Shown one piece after another: positions 7,600-13,677 of a stretch of 13,677 nt of DNA. This DNA comes from Chrysochromulina tobinii. Lineage: Eukaryota > Haptophyta > Prymnesiales > Chrysochromulinaceae. The stretch is from contig JWZX01000350.1 of NCBI GenBank assembly GCA_001275005.1, forward strand, positions 1 to 13,677, read 5' to 3'. Position numbers and translations under genes: made by a program. Numbering within the stretch: the stretch's first letter is position 1; every line of letters begins with the position of its first letter. The notes under the pieces were generated by a model. The model did not search any database, was not told the DNA's origin, and was given only the letters and a program-made list of their open reading frames with translations.

Positions 7600-8131
7600 G
7601 CCGTCGGCCCTTTGCGCATGGAACCAGGACACTTGTGCCGTTGCAGACGGGGCACGGGGGTGGACCGCGGGGTCGGGTGTGTGGTGCCACAGCGGAAGCA
7701 CAGTTCTCTCAACACACATTGGTGCTAGGCGAACCAAGTGCGAGTTTACACTCAGCCTCGGATTTCTTGGATTTTTATCAATATATCAATATATCAATAT
7801 ATGATTATTCACGGACGATAGAACGATGCGACGTCAAATTGCATGTCAAATTGGCTCGGCTGTAATTTGTGTTTCCTCGATTTCTGCCCTTGGATTTCTG
7901 TGCAACTCCAACTCACTGCATCTGTGCTTCCGGTTTCAAAGTCGATGAAGCTACGATATCTTGCCGACATCTTGCCGTGGTAGACTTTCGCCTTCACACC
8001 TTCGTCTGCGCTCGGGTTTCTACCGGTACGGTACTGTACTGAAACTTACCGGTACTGGACAAGAACTTACGCCCCTTTTCACCCCGGGTTTGGTGATTGG
8101 GCACGCTGAGCCGCTCGCAAGCTGTGCGGGG
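7600..8131. other. Intergenic region, no gene seen
   Basis: These 532 bases separate the TPR-like gene from the start chosen for the EF-hand/Nudix/macro gene and include the latter's promoter and 5' UTR. The centre is AT-rich, with an 8-base tandem repeat at about 7777-7802 and near-repeats such as GTCAAATTG/GTCAAATTGG (7833-7855). The frame of the downstream gene is open back to 7961 but has no ATG there. Confidence 0.6.
7777..7802. repeat. ATCAATAT tandem repeat
   Basis: Just over three copies of the 8-mer ATCAATAT in an AT-rich patch. A simple microsatellite, possibly part of the 3' region of the TPR-like gene. Confidence 0.85.
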
Positions 8132-10082
8132 ATGGAAAGAATGCTCGAGAGCTCGCCGTACCTTGACGTGCAGGCTAAAATCAACGAGTCCGTCAACCGC
8201 CAGCTGCAGAACCTTGTCAAAAACGTGCACGCGCACTTTGCCCAAGACGTTGTTCCGCCCAGCGCAGCGGCGTCGGGGGAGCGACTGGCGGGGATGGTGC
8301 GTGTCCGAGGGGGCGGCTGCGCCGCAAGCAAGCCTCACGCGCAAGCCGAGCCAATCATTCAGGACCTGGACGGCCCTCCGAGATCACCATCTCTCGCTGT
8401 GGAGCAAGGCGCTGAGGCAACACCCGAAGACGCGAAGGTCGTCGAGCCAGTGCCCGAGACGACCGACAACAGCGCACCTACGGAAGGTGTGGAGCCGGCG
8501 GCCGGAGAGGCGACGGAGGCAGAGACGGCGACGGAGGCCACGAGGGCAGAGCCGCCGCCGGCAGAGGCGTCGGCCGAGACGAGGAACCCGATCTTCGAGA
8601 TCGGCAGCTCCTGGATCGACGCGATCGTGCAGGCCTTCACGCCGCGAGGAACGTCCGTGCCCAATACGGCGCCCACTTCGATTGAACTCGCCCCCCTCTG
8701 GACCACAGAAGACTTGAAAGAAGTCTCGACACGTTTGGCGGATCAGCTTCTCATCAACACCGAGAACCAGGTCCAGATCGAGGAGATCTTCAACCATCTT
8801 CAGCAGACGAAAGATGGCATCCTGACAATGGAAGAGTTTGGCCCAAGGACGCCGAGAGAGGTGAGCCTTCGAGACGGCAGCGGCTCGCTGCCATTTTGGG
8901 CGCCGCCGCTCGCCGCCCACCACACCTCGCCCGCCGCTCGCGGCCCGGTCCAGCCGCCGCCCAGCTCGCCCCAGCTCGCTTGCGCGCTGCCTCGGGCGCT
9001 GCCTCGGCATCTGACAAAGCCCCTCTGAGTTTTGCATGGTGCGCCGCAGGCGTCGCGTGACAGCCTTTGGGACAAGCTGCGCGTGGAGCTGGACGAGAAC
9101 CAGGACGGCAAGATCTCACTTAAGGAGTTCGTCACCGGCTTCAAGAAATTCGTCCTCAAACAAGCCCTCAAGCAAGTTCCCCTCCCCACCTCGGTCCCAT
9201 CGGACCACTCGCACGAGATGACCTTGCTGAACGAGGCGATGAACCGATCGCTCAAGAAAATGGTTGCGGATGTCGCGCAACAGGTTGGTATGAAGTGTGA
9301 CACGCCACCACCAGCGCCACCACCAGCGCCACCACCAGCGCCACCACCAGCGCCACCACCAGATGCGCTGCGCCAAGCCAAGGATAGCTTCCAACAGGAA
9401 CGTACGGGAGGGGTGCTGGAGTGGCTGCTGGCTAAACTTCGATCAATGATGTTCCGAGCGACGCCAGCACCGATCAATGACGCACCGAGCGACGCCAGCG
9501 ACACCCCTATTGCCAGCATTGAACCCGCCTTTCCCGTGATGCCATCTGGCGGCGGCGGCGGCAGTGGCGGCGACGGCGGCGGCGGTGGCGGCGGCGGCAG
9601 CGAGGGCTATGGCGGTCACGCGCAAGGCGGTGGCGGCGAGGGCTTGTGGGCAGTTGTCTTTCCCCTGTCGAAGAGTGGGCGTGAAGTGTTCATGGCGACG
9701 AGACCAGATGGTCAATACATGACGTTCGGTGGAACACCGGGATCTGGGGAGACGCCTCCAGAAACTGCCTCCCGTGAGTTCCGCGACAAAGGGGGCGTTG
9801 TTCCGGGTGGTGTCCTGGATCTCACCGGCTGGACGGAAAGAATGGTCAAGGATCAGTACGGGTCGACGGCCTACTTCATCGGGCGAGCCCCGAATCGCAC
9901 CACCTGGAAGTATAATCAGAATAATTCCAAGGAGACCACCGGAGGGGTGTGGCTGACACTCGATGATTTGATTGCTGCCAACGCTGAAGGACGGCTGAGG
10001 GACGGCAAGCACGTGTTGAACATTGCCAAGCAGGTCATGCCGACGCCGCAGTACCAGCAGCAGCAGCAGCGGCATCCGCAGT

Positions 10083-10122
<40 letters not shown>

Positions 10123-10768
10123 CCAGCAGCAGCCGCACCCGCAGTACCAGCGTTACAGCGCCCGCGGCGTGCTGCTAGGGTCGAGACGGGGGCGGTCCGA
10201 GCTGCCCGTGGCTGCTGGACAGTACCAGCAGCAGCAGTCGGCTGCTGCTGCGGCAGGATGCGAGACGTTTGACTTCCGGGATCAACTGCAAGACAGGATC
10301 CCAGTGAAGCTGACTACAAATCCCTATGAGGCGACGGCGCGGCTGGAGACCATCGTGGACCCGAAGGGGCTGACCAATGTCGGTGCCAGGCTACACGCCG
10401 AGATGAAGAAGGCAGGCCAGCCGCGCAGCATCGCTACCGTGGTCGCCGGCAACTCTGGGCGGCCCGCCGGCGCATGCGGCTTTAAGGACGGCACCATCCG
10501 CAAGCTGCACCCCGAGCACACGACGCAGGAGGAGGACGTGGTGTCCAACTGGATGACCACCGCCTGCCACAACGAGGGGAGGCCGCTCATGCCGGGCATG
10601 GCCGACGGCGGGCATTACATCGCCAATGCCATCTACCAGGCCACCATCTTTAAAAATTGGGGCATGCTGGATCTGGAGGGCAGCAGCAAGAAAACTGTGC
10701 AGCATGTGAGTGCCCGAGCCCACGCCCCCCGCCAAAGGGCCTACCCCGCCTTCTTGGCAGGTCGCCAC

Positions 10769-10841
<73 letters not shown>

Positions 10842-11391
10842 TGCACACAGTAGCCCCTTGCACATGTCCGACACCGCTCCTGCGCCTCTTCGCTCACGTC
10901 TTTGTCAGGTCGACTACACCCGGGCGCAACACTCCTGGTTGTACGGGCACGCGTGGGTGGTTCGCGATTCTTTTCTCAGCGCCAAGCAAACGGACAGCTA
11001 CGGTCAACGATTCTACGACGTCGACGATCAGTACCCCACGTCGCTGGTGTTTGTGGCCGGCCCCAATTGCGGCGCCCGGGGGCACGAAGCGAGCAGCACT
11101 ACGACGCGCACGTTCAACCCGCACGCCGAGAAAGACTACGGGCTCTTTCGGAGCGGCGTGCAAGCGGCGCTGTGTGCGGGGCTGATGGCCATGGCGCAGC
11201 TCGGCACCGAGGTGGCGCTCCTCGCCCACATCTCCGCCGGAATCTACGCGGGTCCGCACAAGGCGAAGCTGCGCGCCGACTTCGAGGACATCGTCAATGA
11301 GCTCCTCGAGCACACCATGTGCGACTCGCCCAGCGGGCAGGCGCCGCTCGGGCGCTACTTCCATCGCGTCATTCTCACGCTCCTTGAATGA
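8132..11391 (+). CDS. EF-hand / Nudix-like / macro (PARG-like) multidomain protein
   Basis: Three exons (8132-8860, 9050-10705, 10909-11391), all phase 0, give about 955 residues. The ATG at 8132 is the first in frame; 8141 is an alternative. Domains in order: a helical segment, an acidic linker, a degenerate EF-hand (about 205-236), a canonical EF-hand with loop DENQDGKISLKE (258-269), polyPro-Ala (about 329-348), Gly-rich linker (about 408-442), a Nudix-like domain (about 442-570; box from G471 to V493), polyQ (about 577-612), and a macro/PARG-like domain (about 660-955). The macro domain shows GNSGRPAGACG (710-720), TQEEDVV from T735 with Q736-E737-E738, FVAGPN, and SAGIYAG (904-910), matching the ribose- and diphosphate-binding loops. 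Nudix enzymes and macro domains both handle ADP-ribose; calcium control through the EF-hand pair is inference. Three low-complexity linkers separate the domains. Confidence 0.75.
8861..9049 (+). other. Predicted intron, 189 nt, phase 0, between the two EF-hands
   Basis: Donor GTGAGC after ...RTPRE, acceptor GCCGCAG before ASRDSLW. It joins the helix of EF-hand 1 to EF-hand 2. The upstream frame ends at 9028, while the downstream frame carries the clear EF-hand loop. Confidence 0.85.
9305..9361 (+). repeat. PPA/PPPA coding repeat (12-bp unit)
   Basis: Twelve-base units CCACCACCAGCG repeat about five times and encode (PPPA)n between the second EF-hand module and the Gly-rich linker. Confidence 0.9.
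9543..9646 (+). repeat. Glycine-rich coding linker
   Basis: GGC-rich sequence encodes a Gly-dominated flexible linker (GGGGGSGGDGG type) immediately before the Nudix-like domain. Confidence 0.85.
10048..10152 (+). repeat. CAG microsatellite encoding polyglutamine
   Basis: CAG runs interrupted by TAC, CGG and CCG codons encode Q-tracts punctuated by QY and HPQY. The longest pure run is about 12 codons. The tract links the Nudix-like and macro-like domains. A further short Q-tract lies near 10225. Confidence 0.95.
10706..10908 (+). other. Predicted intron, 203 nt, phase 0, carrying (CTG)23
   Basis: Donor GTGAGT follows ...KKTVQH, acceptor TTTGTCAG precedes VDYTRAQ. Retention would give polycysteine and break the domain. 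A second AG, TTGGCAG at 10760, lies upstream of the CTG run; its use would give a polyalanine stretch and a stop at 10851. Confidence 0.88.
10771..10839 (+). repeat. (CTG)23 trinucleotide repeat in an intron
   Basis: Twenty-three uninterrupted CTG units on the transcribed sense strand, followed by an extra C and a further CTG. It lies between two candidate 3' splice sites of the macro-domain gene. Confidence 0.97.
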
Positions 11392-12025
11392 GCACGCGCG
11401 GCGGAAATACATCGCTCACGCGAGCATGCCCCGTCATTCTCACATGGGGATCTGTAGACTGTACAACGCTGTGGACTTACCGCTGGTTTGGATGTTTGCA
11501 CGCGCTCACAGCTGGGGCGGTGCCCCCGCTGATCTCCCGTCGGGCTGTTCTATTTCTTCTGGGTCAGCTCCTCACTGTGTGAGTTCAAAATCAGGTGTTG
11601 GGGATCGAGTCGTATAGTGACTGTGTGTGCAATCAAATCCAGAAATGAATGTTATTATCTCCGCTCGACCCCTTCGGCCTTCGTTCCAATTCCATGATTA
11701 TATAGATCTTTAATCTCATTCTCACGACTCCGCTGACCGCTCGAAACTTAATAATACCCAACGCAACGGACGCATCGAAGCGAAGCTATACCGCATTGAC
11801 TGATCACATCACGTCACGGACATGGTCACGGATCCTCCGTGAGCTCCGCCTGTCGGCAGAAGCACGCTATGAAGCACGCAGACGACACACGTTGCCCACA
11901 ACGCACAGGCCGATAGGGAGGCAGTCCTCGGTGGGCTAATAGCGTGCACGTCGCTCAACTGCCTGCCTCCCCCCCGCGCCGCCCTTGGCCCGCCATCCCC
12001 GCGCCCTCTGCGCCATGCCCTCCGT
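11392..12025. other. Convergent intergenic region, no gene seen
   Basis: Lies 3' of the macro-domain gene and leads into the tandem-array block downstream of the nucleoporin gene. The part around 11640-11800 is AT-rich (for example TTATATAGATCTTTAATC) and may hold 3' end signals. I see no coding frame with protein-like composition. Confidence 0.55.
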
Positions 12026-12112
12026 CGCGGCATCGTCCTCGGCGCCGTGTTGGGCGCCGCGGCATCGTCCTCGGCGCCGTGTTGGGCGTCGCGGCATCGT
12101 CCTCGGCGCCGC
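12026..12112. repeat. 32-bp tandem repeat, about 2.7 copies
   Basis: Units begin CGCGGCATCGTCCTCGGCG at 12026, 12058 and 12090. The 32-base period is not a multiple of three, so no single frame is preserved, which argues against coding. Confidence 0.9.
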
Positions 12113-12131
12113 TCGTCTGCTCCGGCGACTC

Positions 12132-12199
12132 CGCCTCGTGCGACATCTCCGCCGCCGAGATGTCGCCGAGATCTCGCCTCGTGCGACATCTCCGCCGCC
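12132..12199. repeat. 25-bp direct repeat pair with internal hairpin
   Basis: Identical 25-base copies at 12132-12156 and 12175-12199. The first copy's GCGACATCTC (12140-12149) pairs with GAGATGTCGC (12157-12166), a perfect 10-base inverted repeat with a 7-base loop. Confidence 0.88.
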
Positions 12200-12201
12200 A
12201 C

Positions 12202-12372
12202 CGCCTCCAGCCGCCCTGGCGATGCGCCCTGGCGCCTCCAGCCGCCCTGGCGCCTCCAGCCGCCCTGGCGCCTCCAGCCGCCCTGGCGCCTCCAGCCGCC
12301 ATGGCGCCTCCAGCCGCCCTGGCGCCTCCAGCCGCCATGGCGCCTCCAGTCGCCGTCATCGCCTCCAGGCGC
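12202..12372. repeat. 18-bp tandem repeat (CCCTGGCGCCTCCAGCCG)
   Basis: About eight copies of an 18-base unit, some with ATGG for CTGG, decaying at both ends. It opens long frames on both strands only because the period is a multiple of three. The translated products (Gly/Ala/Arg or Trp/Arg/Gly repeats) look like no real protein. Confidence 0.92.
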
Positions 12373-12428
12373 CTCAAGTCGCCCTGGCACGCCACCGCCT
12401 CCGCCTTTTCTACGCGGGCCGCGGCGCG

Positions 12429-12524
12429 CTCGGCATGGCGCTCGGCATGGCGCTCGGCAAGGCGCTCGGCAAGGCGCTCGGCAAGGCGCTCGGCAAGGCG
12501 CTCGGCAAGGCGCTCGGCAAGGCG
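12429..12524. repeat. 12-bp tandem repeat (CTCGGCAAGGCG), 8 copies
   Basis: Two CTCGGCATGGCG units are followed by six CTCGGCAAGGCG units, ending exactly where the degenerate next unit CTCAGGGCG supplies the stop codon of the minus-strand nucleoporin gene (12526-12528). Confidence 0.95.
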
Positions 12525-12525
12525 C

Positions 12526-13677
12526 TCAGGGCGCGCGCGGCTGCCCGAGGAGATGGTCCGCCTCCTGAAGGGCGTCCTCCACCTTCTTGCCATTCTGCTC
12601 TAGGTATTGGAAGGCGCTCAGATGGACATCGAGTATGTTGACCATGTCGAGTATGTTGACCTGGTTGAGGGAGGGCGTGGGCGCGCCTCGCCCCGGGTGA
12701 GGCGCGCGGTTCGCACGACTGTTGACGCGCTCAATGGTGTCATCGAGGAGGCGGCGCGTGTCGTTGAGCTCGCGGTCAAGTTGCTCGAACAGGGCATATG
12801 CCTGCAGCCGTTCCGAGGGGTGATCGGGAAAGGCACTCCCGTCCTCCTCCACTTGGCGCTCAAGGGCGGAGAGTGCCTCGTGCATCGCGTCCTGATGATG
12901 CAGGATGAGCTCGAGCTCCGAGGAGAGCTTCTCCGCCCCGTCCTTGAGCTTCTTGGTCGTGTGATGCAAGCGGAGCGCACGGTCGCGGGCGTCGAGTAAC
13001 TCACGGTCCATTTCATCCACTGCGCGCGCCTGCACCACGAAAGTCTCGACCTGTACGCGCAGCTGCTCCCGAAGGTGCACCATCGCGTCATGAAGCTTCA
13101 TGCGGTCGAGCTCGGACCGAAAGGGCTTTGCCGCGGCCGCGGCCGCAGCGGCGGCGGGGGCACCTCCGCCGCCTCCACCTCCGCCGCCTCCACCTCCGCC
13201 GCCTCCACCTCCGCCGCCGCCTGCGGGCGCGGGCGCAGGCGCAGTCGCGCCGCCGCCGCCGAACACACCGCCGCCTGCGGGCGCCGGCGCAGGTGCAGCA
13301 GGTGTAGCAGCACTGCCGCCGCCAAACAGACCGCCCGCAGCCGCAGGCGCAGCAGCGCCGCCGCCGCCGAACAGACCGCCGACTCCGGGCGCAGCCGCAG
13401 GTGCAGCAGGTGTACCAGCGCCGCCGCCGCCAAACAGACCGCCCGCAGCCGCAGGCGCAGCAGCGCCGCCGCCGCCGAACAGACCGCCGACTCCGGGCGC
13501 CGGCGCAGGTGCAGCAGGTGCAGGAGCGCCGCCGCCGCCAAACAGACCGCCCGCAGCCGCAGGTGCAGTAGCGCCGCCGCCGCCGAACAGACCGCCGACT
13601 CCGGGCGCCGGCGCAGGTGCAGCAGGTGCAGGAGCGCCGCCGCCGCCAAACAGACCGCCCGCAGCCGCAGGTGCAGT
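12526..13677 (-). CDS. Nup62/Nsp1-type nucleoporin, 5' end beyond the window
   Basis: The minus-strand frame is open from the right edge to the stop at 12526-12528, giving 383 residues in the window; the start codon lies outside. The N-terminal part (13677 to ~13262) is an FG-repeat domain with eight FG dipeptides, mostly GGLFGGGG separated by Ala/Pro spacers. Then follow Pro/Ala and 20-residue polyglycine linkers (to ~13160) and a coiled-coil domain from about 13120 to the end. The latter matches the Nup62/Nsp1 C-terminal pattern: EMDRELLDARDRALRLHHTT, then ELELILHHQDAMHEALSALE, then QLDRELNDTRRLLDDTIERVN, then HLSAFQYLEQNGKKVEDALQEADHL. In the nuclear pore this domain assembles with Nup54 and Nup58 in the central channel, while FG repeats form the permeability barrier. 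Family recognition is by pattern; Nup54 or Nup58 are less likely. Confidence 0.88.
   Translation of the reverse strand, partial: TAPAAAGGLFGGGGAPAPAAPAPAPGVGGLFGGGGATAPAAAGGLFGGGGAPAPAAPAPAPGVGGLFGGGGAAAPAAAGGLFGGGGAGTPAAPAAAPGVGGLFGGGGAAAPAAAGGLFGGGSAATPAAPAPAPAGGGVFGGGGATAPAPAPAGGGGGGGGGGGGGGGGGGGGAPAAAAAAAAAKPFRSELDRMKLHDAMVHLREQLRVQVETFVVQARAVDEMDRELLDARDRALRLHHTTKKLKDGAEKLSSELELILHHQDAMHEALSALERQVEEDGSAFPDHPSERLQAYALFEQLDRELNDTRRLLDDTIERVNSRANRAPHPGRGAPTPSLNQVNILDMVNILDVHLSAFQYLEQNGKKVEDALQEADHLLGQPRAP
12625..12664 (-). repeat. 18-bp in-frame duplication in the nucleoporin coiled coil
   Basis: Two adjacent 18-base copies (CGAGTATGTTGACC core) encode VNILDM followed by VNILDV, giving a tandem 6-residue duplication just before the conserved HLSAFQYLEQN helix. 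Confidence 0.9.
13161..13220 (-). repeat. 15-bp repeat encoding polyglycine
   Basis: Four exact 15-base units (CACCTCCGCCGCCTC on the plus strand; the last is cut short) encode an uninterrupted glycine run between the FG domain and the coiled coil. Confidence 0.9.
13262..13677 (-). repeat. 108-bp FG-repeat tandem array
   Basis: AACAGACC (LFG codons) recurs at alternating spacings of about 48 and 60 bases, so the unit is 108 bases or 36 residues carrying two LFG motifs, at least 3.7 copies to the window edge. Copies are almost identical, differing by a few bases such as AAACAGACC/GAACAGACC alternation. The final motif is a diverged VFG. Confidence 0.93.

Noticed and set aside
6859-7737. Minus-strand frame of 292 codons opposite the TPR-like gene
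   Set aside because: Composition is Arg/Ala/Val/His-rich antisense of a GC3-rich coding sequence; the plus strand has a signal peptide and TPR motif.
7961-8131. N-terminal extension of the EF-hand/Nudix/macro protein upstream of 8132
   Set aside because: The frame is open but has no ATG, and the sequence (FYRYGTVLKLTG and similar) matches the less GC-rich 5' UTR-like DNA rather than the coding composition.
10391-10897. Minus-strand frame with long polyalanine, and plus-strand polycysteine or polyleucine readings across 10771-10839
   Set aside because: These are translations of the intronic (CTG)n run and not supported by flanking coding sequence.
11809-12641. Several long overlapping open frames on both strands (about 170-220 codons each)
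   Set aside because: They arise from GC-rich tandem arrays; products are pure Arg/Trp/Gly, Ala/Pro or Arg/Ala repeats with no domain-like composition, and frames on both strands are open at once.
13098-13649. Minus-strand frame encoding LLHLRRR/ALLHL repeats
   Set aside because: It is an out-of-frame reading of the FG-repeat array; the correct frame gives GGLFGGGG and continues into the Nup62-like coiled coil.

Overview
The window is the left end of a eukaryotic chromosome. It opens with 14 CCCTAA-type telomere units and then runs into GC-rich, gene-dense DNA with short spliceosomal introns (GTGAG or GTGCG donors, CAG acceptors). Families present include a lysosomal-type GH2 beta-mannosidase, a Nup62-class nucleoporin, EF-hand proteins, a 3-hydroxyisobutyryl-CoA hydrolase relative and a chalcone-isomerase-like protein. 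Together these fit a GC-rich unicellular alga or related protist. A haptophyte is my best guess, but the sequence alone does not prove it. I saw no rRNA, tRNA, CRISPR array or autonomous transposon.

Layout from left to right: telomere (1-88); 3' part of a beta-mannosidase gene cut by the telomere (to 1760, +); a two-exon putative secreted protein of unknown function (2039-2748, +); a membrane-anchored chalcone-isomerase-fold protein (3938-3237, -), divergent from a two-EF-hand protein (4204-4752, +); a 520-base gap holding a 79-bp MITE-like element with target duplication; a two-exon HIBCH-family protein with substituted catalytic residues (5273-6609, +); a signal-peptide TPR-like protein (6745-7599, +); a three-exon protein combining EF-hands, a Nudix-like domain and a macro/PARG-like domain (8132-11391, +); a low-complexity block of tandem arrays (12026-12524); and the 3' part of a Nup62/Nsp1-type nucleoporin on the minus strand, running off the right edge (13677-12526).

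The genes do not form a pathway. Two themes recur. One is calcium: two separate EF-hand genes. The other is in-frame tandem duplication inside coding regions: a 48-bp repeat in the mannosidase, polyPro, polyGly and polyQ in the Nudix/macro gene, and 108-bp FG units plus a 6-residue duplication in the nucleoporin. The most novel item is the EF-hand/Nudix/macro architecture, which predicts a calcium-responsive protein of ADP-ribose metabolism or sensing. The clearest structural event is the telomere sitting directly inside a beta-mannosidase catalytic domain.
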